Part shown: piece by piece, positions 46,785-57,678 of the stretch
Layout of the letters: every line of letters starts with the position of its first letter
Numbering within the stretch: position 1 is the first letter of the stretch
DNA from: Phascolarctos cinereus
Taxonomy: Eukaryota > Chordata > Mammalia > Diprotodontia > Phascolarctidae
Assembly (NCBI RefSeq): GCF_002099425.1
Contig: NW_018344164.1
Location: 2,746,501 to 2,810,500, forward strand
Direction of reading: 5' to 3'
DNA: 64,000 bases
Program-made: the position numbers and the translations under genes
Notes under the pieces: model-generated
What the model saw: the letters and a program-made list of their open reading frames with translations, nothing else
What the model was told of the DNA's origin: nothing
The model's database searches: none

Positions 46785-46985
46785 TTTTCATCAATAAGAT
46801 CTTTCTAAGAGAAAGAGTGGATAGAGGTGGCTTTAGGAAGACCTGAGTTCTACTCTTGCCTCTGACATCATATGATCCTGGGCAAGTCACTTAAACCTAT
46901 GTCTATCCCAGGCAAATCTCTAAGACATGAATAACAAATTATTCGAATTTCCATTGGGCTGGAACCAATTACCATATTTTATATC
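46785..46985 (+). mobile_element. marsupial SINE, GAAATCACAGG-tail group
   Basis: Head GTGGATAGAGGTGGCTTTAG, box TGATCCTGGGCAAGTCACTT, then AGGCAAATCTCTAAGACATG. The tail is worn. Confidence 0.65.
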
Positions 46986-46987
46986 AT

Positions 46988-47095
46988 CATAGTCACTAAC
47001 ATTTATATAGCACTTCCTATGTGCCAGGCACTGTGCTAAAGTGCTTTTCAAATACCTCATTTGATGCTCACAACATCCCCAGGAGAGAGAGAGTG
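46988..47095 (-). mobile_element. MIR SINE fragment (3' half)
   Basis: ACTAACATTTATATAGCACT, TGTGCCAGGCACTGTGCTAA and TTTGATGCTCACAACATCCC are antisense MIR, cut off before the core. Confidence 0.8.
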
Positions 47096-47149
47096 ATGAT
47101 GGTGATGATGGTGATGGTGGTGGTGGTGATGATGATGATGATGATGATA
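47093..47149. repeat. (GAT/GGT)n trinucleotide repeat
   Basis: GATGATGGT, GGTGGTGGT and GATGATGAT blocks. The poly-Met/Val frame over it is an artefact. Confidence 0.97.
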
Positions 47150-47408
47150 AATCTATATAGTGCTTACTCTATGTTAGGTACTGTGCTAAGTGATTTAGGA
47201 CTATTATCCCATTTGATCCTCACAACAGAATTCGGAGGTAGGTGCTATTATTATCCCCATTTTACAGATGAGGAAACTGAGGCAAAAAGGGGTTAAGTGA
47301 GTTGCCTAGAGTCACATAGCTAGTAAGTGTCTGAGGCTGGATTTGAACTCAGGTCTTCCTGACTCCAAGCCTAGGGCTCTATCCACTACACCATCCCCTG
47401 GCTGCCCC
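47148..47408 (-). mobile_element. MIR-type CORE-SINE
   Basis: Nearly complete in antisense: TTACTCTATGTTAGGTACTG, GTGCTATTATTATCCCCATT, TTACAGATGAGGAAACTGAG and CATAGCTAGTAAGTGTCTGA, ending in the complemented head CACCATCCCCTGGCTGCCCC. Confidence 0.9.
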
Positions 47409-48195
47409 TAATTTCAAATAGATGTGAATTTAAATAGGACACAACAACTTCAGGACCTACTTGTAATTTGCAAAGAAGATGCATTTTTGCCACTGATAAC
47501 AGGAATTCCTCACTGAGAGTTCCCCACCATGATGAAACCAAAGATCTGGTCCCTCCCTGCCTCCAACCAAAAAAAATAAATAAATAACTAAAAGGAAGAA
47601 AAGAAAAAAGTTTTTCAGTAGTTCTAGAAGCAGGCCTTTTCTAAAAAATTCTGTAGTCCCCACTCCCTGACCCCAGCCCCCAACACGTATAGACCTTTCG
47701 CCTCTTGAAAAGGGAAACTCGTTTTTTTCTCTAGCTAGGCTCAGCACCCAAGCTGCTTTCTGTAAATGGACCACACACCCCTCTTACACACCTGTCACTC
47801 TAGGGAGCTCTTCAGAAAGCAGAACCCAGAGATCCAGGAACCCTGAAATGAAAGGGCACACATTCTCTCTGAGCACCACACAAGCGGCTCTCATTCTATG
47901 GAAACCCAATACACACATTATTTAGTACCCAAATAATGGAATTGCAAAAAGATTGTTTTGCCTTGGCAATAGGACTCACTCTGAGATACTTTAAATAGTA
48001 AGCTCCTCCAGGGAATCTGAAATAATCAGATTTATGAAAATTCTACGTCCATGCAACTTTTCAGGAACATGTTCATTGAGTAAAAAAAGATGCCCATGAG
48101 TCTCCTTCTTCAATAATTCAACAAGTTATGCTTTTATTGATTGGGGTCCTCCACCTACTAAAACCAGCCACAGGTCCTCTAGGGGAAGGGAAAAG
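47409..48195. other. unassigned intronic DNA
   Basis: A G/A-poor, T/C-rich patch on the minus strand near 47560-47660. Nothing else recognised. Confidence 0.35.
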
Positions 48196-48197
48196 GA

Positions 48198-48432
48198 ATA
48201 AGCATTTATTAAGTGCCAGGAGCTGTGCTAAGCGCTTTACAAATATTATCTCATTTGATCTTTATGGCAGTTCTTCAAAGTAGGTGCTATTATCAACTCC
48301 ATTTTACAGTCGAGGAAACAGAGGTTAAGTGACTTACCCAGTGTCATACAGATAGCAAATGTGTGAGGCCACATTTGAATTCAGGTCTTCCCGACTCCAG
48401 GCCCAGTATTCTATCTACTGAGCCTCCAGGGT
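48198..48432 (-). mobile_element. MIR-type CORE-SINE
   Basis: AATAAGCATTTATTAAGTGC, TAAGCGCTTTACAAATATTA, CTCCATTTTACAGTCGAGGA and AGGTCTTCCCGACTCCAGGC follow antisense MIR order. Confidence 0.88.
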
Positions 48433-48529
48433 TGTTTTTCTAAGACTTAAGTCAGGAGCTCCCAACCAGTTTTGGTCCTGTTATGCCCTTGGCTTCCCAA
48501 ACCCTCCATTCAGTACAAAAGGAAGTATG

Positions 48530-48820
48530 TTTTAGGCCTCTAAGGTCCTTTGCAGCCAGCAATGTGCTGGTAAATATTTAACAACCAGATCTCTAGGAAA
48601 ACGAAAAAAGTAAGCAAGATACACTTTTCAGTTTAATTTCCATTAGTAACATTTTCTCCATCACTTTTAAAAGTCTGGAAACAATCAACATGACAATAAG
48701 TCAAGTTCTGGTTTGTAGATTTCAGGTCATTTCTAAGGTGTAATCATTCACACTGAAAATTTAACAACTGGATCTGAGGTGGGAGCTGGCTTTCATACAC
48801 CCTTGCTTCCAGCTCTATAT
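48530..48820 (+). mobile_element. dispersed repeat, family unassigned (copy 2)
   Basis: TGGTAAATATTTAACAACCA, GATCTCTAGG, ACATTTTCTCCATCACTTTT and TTAACAACTGGATCTGAGGT parallel 40080-40380. Confidence 0.6.
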
Positions 48821-49094
48821 CTGGAAGAAGCGATGGTCAAAAACATGGTCAAAGACATTAGTGAGATCTTTGATCCTGTTTTTATTTGCCAATCAACAGG
48901 GTTCTTCTTGGCCCAGTTCTTGAAAGAGAGGGCAGTGTACGATGCTTAGCCCTGAGTTTGTTTCTTACTTTGCATCTGGTCGAGAATTCTGTTTCTCTGA
49001 GATAAGCTGTTCATAAATGAGATTAAAGCTCTAAGAGCAAATGTGATAAAATGAAGCTATACTTCTCCAAAGGTCCATCAACAGTAAACTTTGT

Positions 49095-49469
49095 TCACTG
49101 AAAATCAATTTGGAGTTTCTGGTTTTTGTGAAGATTAATTAGCTTTTCCTTCACTGGCTCACTTGTTGATTCTTCTCTAGCTCTATATGAAAAAAAGGTT
49201 TCATATCCAAACCTGGTTTTAGTCAGTAAGACTTTTACGTCTTTATTTGTTTCTTTCCAATTTTTCTGAGACACTGAAAGTTTTGTTCCTTCTCTTTCAA
49301 ATCTTACACCCTGCCCTTCTCTTTCCAAATCATGAATTTTTTCACTAACAGTCCTCCTTTTGGAATATTTTAATAGGACAATATAGTTATTTACCAAATA
49401 TGCCTTGTACCCCCCTTGACAATTTCCTCTAATTTCCGGGAGTATGTTAGCCCCCAATTGGAAACTCTT
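49095..49469 (-). other. unassigned 120-codon open stretch
   Basis: An AT-rich minus-strand frame stays open for about 120 codons from 49457 to 49095 and begins at a TTG, not an ATG. It is rich in Lys/Glu (for example TVSEKIHDLEREGQGVRFER). A SINE abuts its upstream side at 49470. I recognise no domain. No acceptor or donor pair is evident, so it is more likely a decayed retrocopy, transposon relic or chance frame than an exon. Confidence 0.3.
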
Positions 49470-49636
49470 TTTTTAAAATTTAATTAAAAAAAATTTTTTT
49501 AAGCAATTTGGGTTAAGTGACTTGCCCAGGGTCACACAGCTAGTAAGTGTCAAGTGTTTGGTCTGAGGCCACATTTGAACTCAGGTCCTCCTGACTTCAG
49601 GGCCAGGGCTCTATCCACCGCACCACTTAGCTGCCC
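49470..49636 (-). mobile_element. marsupial tRNA/CORE-SINE (WSINE/MAR1 type), with TSD
   Basis: Head at 49636 (GGGCAGCTAAGTGGTGCGGT on the minus strand), tail A-rich. Perfect 11-bp duplication TGGAAACTCTT at 49459-49469 and 49637-49647. The third copy of this short SINE in the window. Confidence 0.96.
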
Positions 49637-49647
49637 TGGAAACTCTT

Positions 49648-50004
49648 GATTAAGGAGATGGCTGAGTTGATTCAATCAAAAATTCTTCTGTCCCCTCTCC
49701 CCTCTACAGCTAATTTTGAGATGAGCTTCTCCAAACTTAGCTAAGTTGGTTCTTGAATGAAGGAGGCATAATCTATGGTAAAGTCTTTCCAGTTTGATAG
49801 GACCTACCAGATTTGAAAACCCAAGGCTTCTCCAAGCTATAACAAGACACTAGAACACCTCTCAATTCATGACCATCGTCAATAAGCATGAAAAAAAGTA
49901 CAGGTCTGACAGAAAAAGAAAGAAGGATAGAAAGAAAGAAGGAAAAGGACTCTAGATATACAAAAAAATAAGTACGCTAATGGAGACAATTCTGAGCAAG
50001 GGAA
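49648..50004. other. unassigned intronic DNA
   Basis: A short GAAAG-rich purine run at about 49910-49945; otherwise nothing. Confidence 0.35.
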
Positions 50005-50290
50005 GCAGTGTGGTCCAGCAGGAGGAACATTGGCTTGGGGGCCAGATGATCTGGGTAAGAATTCCCAACAGTAAAGTGGATGGAGTGCCAGCCTTGGGAC
50101 TCTCTAGCCTTGGATACTCACTAGCTGTGTGGACCTTGTCAAGTTACTTAACCTCTCTCTGTCTCCTCATCCATAAAATGATGATGATAATAATTATCTA
50201 TCTTGTGGGGTTGTAAATGAGATAATATTTGTAAAGCTCTTTGCAAACCACAAAGTGCTATAGAAATACTAGCTATTATTATTATTATAT
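50005..50290 (+). mobile_element. MIR-type CORE-SINE
   Basis: GCAGTGTGGTCCAGCAGGAG head, CACTAGCTGTGTGGACCTTG, CATAAAATGATGATGATAAT, GTAAAGCTCTTTGCAAACCA and a TTATTATTATTA end. Confidence 0.85.
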
Positions 50291-50493
50291 CATTATTACC
50301 ATGATACCCCTTATAAGTATATTTTAGGAAATCTAAACTCTTTCATTCCTTTTGATTTTCTTAGAGTATGCAGCACAGGACTCCATATTCATTATGTCAT
50401 TTATTCTCATTGGATTTATGTTTTTTCTATCTTTAAAATAAAAGAGGTTGGACCAGATACTTTCAAAATTTTCTAGCCTAAACATTTATTTTC

Positions 50494-50572
50494 TCTCTTT
50501 CTCTCTCTCTCTGTCTCTCTCTCTTCCCTCTCCTTCTCTCCCTTCCCCCCTCTATTCCCCCCCCCACAATAT
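50494..50572. repeat. (CT)n-rich pyrimidine tract
   Basis: CTCTCTCTTTCTCTCT grading into TTCCCTCTCC and a C-run at 50558-50567. Confidence 0.9.
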
Positions 50573-51966
50573 TCTATGATTCTATGTTAGAAAAGAGACA
50601 CAGTTAATTAGAAAAGGAAAGAAAGCAAGAAAATCACTCGTCTCTGGGTAGCCTTAGTCAAGTACAGATGCAACAACTTTTTCAAGCACTCCCACTGCTG
50701 AGTCCAGAGAAAGAGCTCAGGGAAGATCTTTTGAGTGAACCCCAAAAGCTCTTTCAATCCAATCCAATCCTGCCAAAAGACCCGGTAATAAGAAGCAAAG
50801 GAAGGTGACCTCAGCCATCAAAGCCCAGAATCAGCAGCTCTGGCTGCCTGAACTTAAGCCCATGATGTGGTGGTATGTTGTTAGAACATCACTTATTTAT
50901 TAATTAGTATCTGTGTAAAGGGGGGGAGGGTGTGTTGTCAGGACTTAACAGATGTCCACTGAAGCTCCATCTCGGAGACAGGGTGATTCATCTCTGCTTT
51001 AGAACTACAAAAGTGTACCATACATAATAACAATTAATTAGCAAGCACAACAGCTGAGATCCTTAATGGATTACCATGTAAAGTGCATAATAAATGGCTG
51101 ACCATATGACACTGGCTGTTAAATTAAAGACAATGACATAAACATGCACAGAAGGAGAAGCGCATCTTTTAAACATTTGCATCTAAGTCTCACAAAAGAC
51201 GTCTCGACAAGATGCAGCATATTTACAGATTTACCAAAGAAAGAGAGAAAATAAAGGCTCCCTCCATCTGTGAAGAAATAATGGCTGGTAACATTAAAAA
51301 AAAACTATAGACATGGAAAGTGCAGCTAATTTATCTTTAAGAAACGTGGAGGTCAATGATTCACAATCTGTGCAATGCAACCCACAGGGCTGGTCACAGC
51401 TAGCGAGAAATGCCAACAATTCCATTTTCTACAGGGGCCCTTGACTGTGCTCATGCAAACACCGTGTGAAGACTGTCCAAAGTGCAACAATGCCTAATTC
51501 TGATAATGATACAGTAAATTAACAAGGATTATGAAGCGGGCTGAATGCCCACTCTTCTGGAGAATGGGTTTGAAGAGACAAAAGAAACACCATTTGAAAA
51601 AGACAGAGCATTTACGGTGGTTGAAGGTTTTACATCTCAAACATGCATCCGGGAGAGCAGGAATATGTGTCCAGAGAAACTCAAACGTTAACCCTTGCAG
51701 TGGCTCCAATTGTGAGCAAAGAAGTGCTAAGGAAAAGCAGGACAATAGCATTCTCTCAAAATGATGGCAAATGTAAGGGGGGAACAAAGCCAATGAACCA
51801 GCAATGACATCAGGCGTGGGGCTCCACATCAGAGAGCAAAACTGAGACAGTGGAGCAGGGGCCCCAAAAGAGAGTGTGAAGATCCTTTCAAATGACCTTC
51901 CTACAGACCAGACTTTAGCTTGGCGTGATCACGGAATGTGAGAAAAGCTGAGTTAGCCTAACAGAG

Positions 51967-51967
<1 letters not shown>
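50573..51967. other. repeat-poor intronic DNA with candidate regulatory patch
   Basis: About 1.4 kb with no transposon recognised. TAATTAG occurs at 50901-50907 and TTAATTAG at 51034-51041, with CAGCTG at 51051-51056. A 111-codon minus frame at 51494-51829 has no known domain and is not called. Confidence 0.4.
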
Positions 51968-52017
<50 letters not shown>

Positions 52018-52129
52018 AAAGAGGGAGAGAGAGGATATGTGTGTGTGTATGTGTGTGTGAGAGAGAGCGTATGTGAGAGTGTGTGTGTGTGTAAGTGGGA
52101 GAGAGAGGATGTGTGTGTGTATGTGTGTG

Positions 52130-52162
<33 letters not shown>

Positions 52163-52313
52163 AAGAGTGTATGTGAGAGTGTGTGTGTGAAAGAGGGAGA
52201 GACAGGATGTGTGTGTGTGTGAGAGAGAGTGTATGTGAGAGTGTGTGTGTGTGAAAGAGGGAGAGAAAGAGAGGATGTGTGTGTGTGTATGTGTGTGTGA
52301 GAGAGTGTATGTA

Positions 52314-52346
<33 letters not shown>
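51968..52346. repeat. long imperfect (GT)n / (GAGAGA) array
   Basis: About 380 bp of GT runs separated by GAGAGAGAG and AAAGAGGGAGAGA blocks. A larger unit of roughly 60-100 bp (GT run, GAGAGAG, TATGTGAGAG, GT run, AAGAGGGAGAGA, GGAT) recurs about four times. The His/Thr- and Cys/Val-rich frames are artefacts. Confidence 0.97.
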
Positions 52347-52347
<1 letters not shown>

Positions 52348-52557
52348 CACCAGTTTGGAATAAGAGATCTGATAGCTGACATTAAGCATCTGGTGTCTTT
52401 TCTAAGGGTAATTTAAAAGCATACATTTTAAGTTTAGACAAAAAGCCAAGTCTGGCTTATCTAAATACCCACAATGAACAGGCTTAACTAACCAACTTGA
52501 GATTCCTGGTACTGATCAAAGATTTCTTGTTGGAAGAGAATCTGAGACCCATCCAGG
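52347..52557. other. unassigned intronic DNA
   Basis: Nothing recognised. Confidence 0.3.
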
Positions 52558-52745
52558 TCCCAGATTCTTAATCTTTTTGTGTGTCATGGCCCCCTCTGAC
52601 AGTTTGGTGAAGCCTTTGGACTCCTCCGAATAAAGTTTTTAAATGCATAAAATACGCAGGATTTCAAAGGAAACCAATCATATCATAATACAATTATAAA
52701 CATATTTTAAGGGGAAAAAAAGTTCATGGACTTTTAAAAGAGGTC
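52558..52745 (+). mobile_element. hAT-type non-autonomous DNA transposon (MER117-like)
   Basis: CAGATTCTTAATCTTTTTGT start, TTGGTGAAGCCTTTGGACTC, TTTTTAAATGCATAAAATAC and GGAAACCAATCATATC. The right terminal repeat is lost or unrecognised. Confidence 0.78.
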
Positions 52746-52754
52746 AGACTTCTT

Positions 52755-52895
52755 ATTTAATAGATGAAGAAAAAATGGTACTTAAGGTTAAGGTAAAGTG
52801 ACCTTTTCAATATCACACAAGCAGTAAGATTTGGATTTGAACCCAGAACCTCTGACTCTAAATCCAGTGTTCTTTCTACCTTACTACAGTCTATC
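52755..52895 (-). mobile_element. MIR SINE fragment
   Basis: TATCACACAAGCAGTAAGAT, TGAACCCAGAACCTCTGACT and CCAGTGTTCTTTCTACC are the complemented MIR head. Confidence 0.75.
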
Positions 52896-53438
52896 TTTCG
52901 GGCATGCTGGCTAAACAGAATTAGAAGTTAAAGTATCTCCTTTTAAATTTTATTAGGATAAATTGAAATTACATAGATGATGCTTTTAAATCTATGGTTA
53001 ATATTATCAAAGATATTAGATAATTATTGCCTACACACTGTTTCCATAATGGGGTAAAGGGCAAGAAAAACTGCCTGGTGTATAATAAAGTGGAAGACAG
53101 CTCTTTCCTTTTATGCTTCACCCCCCCCCCAGTTGTGCTACTTGCAGCAGGAACTGTCCCTATTTTGGAAAGTATCTTAAGTGGCACAATGTGAAAATAC
53201 CAGTTTTACTCATAAATAGTTAAAAATATCCCCCAATTTAGATTTTCCTCCCATATTCTGCTTCTTTAATCAAACTAAACCCACCCTTGACAGAGCAGAT
53301 CTCCTCTGGAAGTCATCCTTCACGTGTGAGGACACCAGGTCTCATTCTTAGGCTCAGGACATGGCTAGTCTGTGATAAGACTGAGTTCTAATGTGCTTTT
53401 TATTTTCCTTAAAGATTTCTCTTAGTAGCTGCCCAGAG

Positions 53439-53442
<4 letters not shown>
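52896..53442. other. unassigned intronic DNA
   Basis: Contains a C-run near 53120. Nothing else recognised. Confidence 0.3.

Positions 53443-53486
<44 letters not shown>
53443..53486. repeat. (GT)n microsatellite
   Basis: Twenty-two GT units without interruption. Confidence 0.98.
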
Positions 53487-53488
<2 letters not shown>

Positions 53489-53599
53489 GGAATTAAAACG
53501 TCTGCTCAAGAACTGACACACCCGTTGCTGGATCACTGCCAATTGTCTCCTCTGCCACCCCAAGGAGCCAGCTGAAGCAGGGGATCCTTTTAAAAGGTG

Positions 53600-54195
53600 A
53601 TTTTAGTGAGATATTTTGTTTTTACATCACCTACAATTTCCCCTGCAACCCTCTCCCTCCCAGACAGCCATCCCATGTGACAACAGCAATAACAAATTAT
53701 TAAAGAAAAATGATTCCTTTATTTAAGGGATAATCTGCATTCTTTAAGACAGCTTAAGGATTTTTTTTTTGAGTTTCATTTTTAAAATAGGAAGGACAAG
53801 TTATTTATGTCCTAACCTCTCTTATATCGACTTCTCCTCATTTCCCCTAGCCCAGGCAAGCCCCTTCCACATCTCCCTCTCTGGTTCCACAGTCAGATAT
53901 GTCCTCCTGTGGTTCTGGCAGTCCATCCCACCTCCTTCCCTGTACAATCTCAGACTGCCCTGCCTTTATTCTGCTAATTAATCCATTATATTTCTAGTAA
54001 GAGGTAGGCAGCATTCTTTATCATTCCTCCAGAACCCTAGTTGATCATCTAGTTGATAAGAATGCCTAAAGTCTTTCAAAATTGTTTATTTTTATAATAT
54101 TGATGTTATAATATAAATTGTTCCCCTGGTTCTGCTCATTTCACTCTGTGTCAGTTCATACAAGTCTTTTCATGTCTGTGAAATAAATCTTTCCT
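53600..54195 (-). mobile_element. L1 LINE 3' UTR, probably more than one fragment
   Basis: CTGCTCATTTCACTCTGTGT and CAGTTCATACAAGTCTTTTC (54130-54170) are the antisense L1 end as at 6790-6820. ACATCACCTACAATTTCCCC near 53625 resembles another marsupial L1 3' segment. Confidence 0.65.
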
Positions 54196-54214
54196 CACTT
54201 CTTACAGCACAACT

Positions 54215-54385
54215 GAAATTCAGTTTTGGACATGACCAACGTGGGAATGTTTTGCTTGACTGATATTATTTGCGTAATAGTCATTCTTTTTTTCCCTCCC
54301 TCTGTCCCTCTCTCCCTTTCTTCCTGTGTGTGTGGGGAGATGGGAGGAAAAAATAAAACAATAAAACTAATTTTAAAAATGACCA
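54215..54385 (+). mobile_element. L1 LINE 3' UTR end
   Basis: GACATGACCAACGTGGGAAT, TTTGCTTGACTGATATTATT and a GGAGGAAAAAATAAAACAAT end parallel 8220-8360. Confidence 0.75.
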
Positions 54386-55129
54386 ATCCGGGCTCCAGAA
54401 GTCTGATGCTACTTGCCACCTCTTGGCAGAGAAGTGATGCATCACGGCATGAAGCTTACCGACATTCTGAGACACGACTATAGCGCAAAACTGTTTTGCT
54501 TCACTGGACTTAAGCCCTACACTGGGGCTTTCAAATCTAAAAAGATTTTGGGTTTTTTGGAGGAGAAAGTTTGAGGGGGCTGGGGAGGGCAAAAAAAGAA
54601 ACGGAGACAAAGAGGATCAGAGAAATATTTGTATTTGTTGATGCTTATCAAGTTCACAGTTTTAAAAATGCTTAAAAAATTATGTATTTATACAGTTGCA
54701 GCTCCTAGAATAGCCACTGGCTGCTCCAGTTCCAGCTCTCAGCAGCATTGCTGGCTGTCTCCCATGCCTGCCATCTTCTCCTTTCCCATCTCTTTACCCT
54801 GGCCCCTGGCAATTTCCAGTGAAAAGCTGACATTTCACAGGAAGCATTTCCCAATGCTCCTGAATTCCAGTGCTTTCCCTCTGTCGATTATCTCCATTTT
54901 ACTATATATATAGGTGTGAGTATGCACATATATGTGTATGTGTTTATATCCTGCACATAGTTATGTATAGTAAATTTGTCACATATATAGTGTATATATC
55001 CTGCATGAAGTTACATATGTAGTATAAACATTACAATATACAGAATGCATACAGGAGTTCCCTCTCTCTTTAGATAGATGGAGATATCTCCTGTATACGA
55101 TTAATAAGCACTTGTTATAGCTCGTTGAC
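54386..55129. other. unassigned, with an AT-rich TATATA stretch
   Basis: From 54900 to 55030 there are repeated TATATAG and ATATGTGTATGTG blocks. No gene feature recognised. Confidence 0.4.
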
Positions 55130-55270
55130 ACATACAGCTGTTTACATGTCATTTCCTCCACGTGACTGTGAGTTCCTTGAGAACAGAGACTGTCTTCTGC
55201 CTTTTTGTGCTTAGCACAGGACCTGGCATAGGGTAGGTGCTTAATAAATGTTCACTGACAGTCTATAAAA
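55130..55270 (+). mobile_element. L2 LINE 3' end
   Basis: GACTGTGAGTTCCTTGAGAA, GTGCTTAGCACAGGACCTGG and TAGGTGCTTAATAAATGTTC. Confidence 0.88.
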
Positions 55271-55414
55271 AAAAAAAGATTTTACAGTCCATGAAGATAG
55301 ACATGATGCTGTTCTCAGCACCCTTTTTTTTTTTTCCAGATTTGTGATTTCAATTGAAAATGCCCTCTCCCAATGCAGATCAGTACTGTGCTGCAACTTC
55401 ACTTTTTAATAATT

Positions 55415-55515
55415 AAGACCTTTAAGGGTTAAGTGACTCGCCCAGGGTGCTACAACTAGTATATGTCAGAGAAGGGACTGGAACTGAGGCCTTCCTGGCT
55501 CTGAAGTGCACTCAC
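55415..55515 (-). mobile_element. MIR/CORE-SINE fragment
   Basis: GGGTTAAGTGACTCGCCCAG and GGACTGGAACTGAGGCCTTC are the complemented SINE head. Confidence 0.72.
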
Positions 55516-55580
55516 TCCCTCCGTCTCTCTTTCTCTCTCTTTTCTCTCTGTCACTCTCTGTGTCTCTGTCTCTCTCTCCA
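55515..55580. repeat. (CT)n-rich pyrimidine tract
   Basis: CTCTCTTTCTCTCTCTTTTC with TGTCTCTG interruptions, immediately after the SINE fragment. Confidence 0.9.
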
Positions 55581-56254
55581 CTACTCCATGTTGTTTCCCA
55601 TCCTGTACTTGAGGACTTACTAAGCAATTGTTGGAGTGAACTGAACTGAATTTTCTGCCTTGCATCCCCTACTTCAGTCAGTTCATTCCCCATTGTTTGG
55701 GGGCCAGCTGCTTGGTTTTGATTTTCTTCTGGGGATGATAGAAGAACACCCAGTGCTCAGGAAGTGCCTCTTTACAAGATCCCCTCCACAGTGTTTGGTA
55801 CTGGGTATTGCCAGAAAGTTCAATGGTCACATGAGAATGTATGACATTGAACTGGGCAAAGAAAGCTGCGACCCAAACAGCTGTGAACGTAGGGTGCATC
55901 AGACCACATTTCAGGCTTCTTGTGTTCTTGCTCACTGTCGTCTGGCTCTCTCATCCTCCAGGCTAATCTGAAACAGCATCTTTAAATAAACATTGTCAGC
56001 CGCTTTTTTCTTTCCTTCCTATAATTTGCTGCAAACATTATTCTATTTTAGAAAACTGGCTACTACGGCAGAACAAATATTTGTTTTTAAAAGCTAACAA
56101 TTGAACAGAAGCAACAAAATGTTGGTTCTTTTATAAGTAATGTTAGATTTACTTCATGAATGGAACAGATGTGTATATAGCCACGGAGAGAATTTAGAAA
56201 GGGATTTTTGAGGGAGACACTAGGAATGAATGATCATTTACTCAAATTGCTAAA
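55581..56254. other. unassigned intronic DNA
   Basis: A 103-codon plus frame and an 85-codon minus frame overlap at 55660-55971. Neither has a recognisable domain. Confidence 0.35.
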
Positions 56255-56365
56255 CAGGAAGTTCCTTCTATGCTGAGATTATGACCCAGTTCTTCTCCCC
56301 CTACAGTGCCTAGAACAGCATAGAGAAGACAACCAGCAAATGTGTTGAATGAATTAATGGAGAAA
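56255..56365 (+). mobile_element. L2 LINE 3' tail
   Basis: CCCTACAGTGCCTAGAACAG and AAATGTGTTGAATGAATTAA show the worn L2 end. Confidence 0.6.
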
Positions 56366-57024
56366 TATCGAATAGTTCTATTACAACAACAGCTAATAGA
56401 TGTTACTCTGATATTGCCAAAAAGAAAGCCCACCATGATGTTTTAACCCAGGACGTTTATAAGACCTATAGAAGCTGTGACGAAAGGGGAAGGCAATGTT
56501 GCTTGGCTGCTCTGAAATTTACAAAATGAATGAAGTTTTTTATTCTAATCTTAATCGAAAGCCACTTTCATATCTTATGATTGATTTTTTTTTTGGTCAG
56601 TAGAGGTTAGAAAATTCAACAAGATTAATTGCAGAGGTCAAATTAAGAATATTTTATATATTACTAAAATTTAAAAGAGAGAATTATTAGAAATATGGGG
56701 AGAATGACACATAGTAATGCAAGGTATCTTCTCTGAATAAATCACACTAAGTGTACAGTAGGATGAATTTTAAAGAGTCAAATATTTGGTTAAGAAGGAC
56801 TGATAAATACTTTTCTTAATGAAAATGCAGACACTGCTGTTCTGACAATTCCTGGAGTAAGAATATTTGTGTGAAGAATCCTATTTTCTTCAAAGAACAC
56901 TTCAATATTTTCCCCTTTTGAAATCTTATTTTGTCCAAATTATCCATTTATAGTAGACAGAATGAAGAACAAAGGAGATGAAATACTTATCAGTAATAAG
57001 GACAAAATGATCGTTGTGGAAAGA
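56366..57024. other. AT-rich unassigned intronic DNA
   Basis: Nothing recognised. Confidence 0.35.
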
Positions 57025-57150
57025 TAATCCATTTATTCATTCAATAAACATTTATTATGCATCTACTCTGTGCAAGATGCTGGGCACAAAGAGACAAAAA
57101 CCAACCAGCCCTCGCACACTAAGAGCTTACATTCTACCAGGGAATCCAAC
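57025..57150 (-). mobile_element. L2 LINE 3' end
   Basis: CAATAAACATTTATTATGCA, TCTACTCTGTGCAAGATGCT and AGAGCTTACATTCTACCAGG. Confidence 0.85.
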
Positions 57151-57189
57151 GTGTGCCCAGAGAAGCCAGGGGCCACCTTGGCGCCATGC

Positions 57190-57425
57190 CCTCTTTGAGG
57201 AACCTCTGGGATTGTGGGCAAGTTCTCTAATGTGCGCCCTTCTCAGACGCCTCATCTATGAAATAGGAGCTCTCTCAAGTCTTTCTGGTAATTTAGGAAG
57301 AGAGGGGGACACTGCCAAACTGAGGGGAGCCTCAGTTTCCTCATCTGTAAAATGAAGGAGTTAAACTAAATGACACCTGTGGTTCCTTCTTGCTCTCAAT
57401 TAATCATCCTCTGCAAAGACTCGTG
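57190..57425 (+). mobile_element. MIR-related SINE fragments (one or two copies)
   Basis: GGGATTGTGGGCAAGTTCTC with CCTCATCTATGAAATAGGAG, then a second core GCCTCAGTTTCCTCATCTGT at about 57325. Two cores suggest two insertions. Confidence 0.65.
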
Positions 57426-57449
57426 CAAGAGGGACCATCTGAACTAAGC

Positions 57450-57605
57450 CCGTCAATCAATCAGTCAACTACACTGATTAAAGCACAATGCAATAGGCAG
57501 CATTCCAGGCTGTGTGGACAAAGCTATCCCCGCTTTCAAGGAGTGTAATGCTACTGGGGAGACAAGTACAAATGTTTACATACAATAAAATAGGAAGACT
57601 AGGAC
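57450..57605 (-). mobile_element. L2 LINE 3' end
   Basis: AATAGGCAGCATTCCAGGCT, CCCCGCTTTCAAGGAGTGTA and TACTGGGGAGACAAGTACAA follow antisense L2. Confidence 0.65.
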
Positions 57606-57678
57606 TTTGATCATCTACACCATGTGGTCACTGTGCTGTGAGGAGAGTGCCTTGTAAACCTGAAGTGCTACAGAATGC

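Noticed and set aside
47021-47296. 91-codon frame with poly-Met/Val run
   Set aside because: Covers MIR fragments and a GAT/GGT microsatellite.
51915-52389. 155- and 143-codon His/Thr/Ser frames
   Set aside because: Translation of the GT/GA repeat array; no start context, splice sites or homologue.
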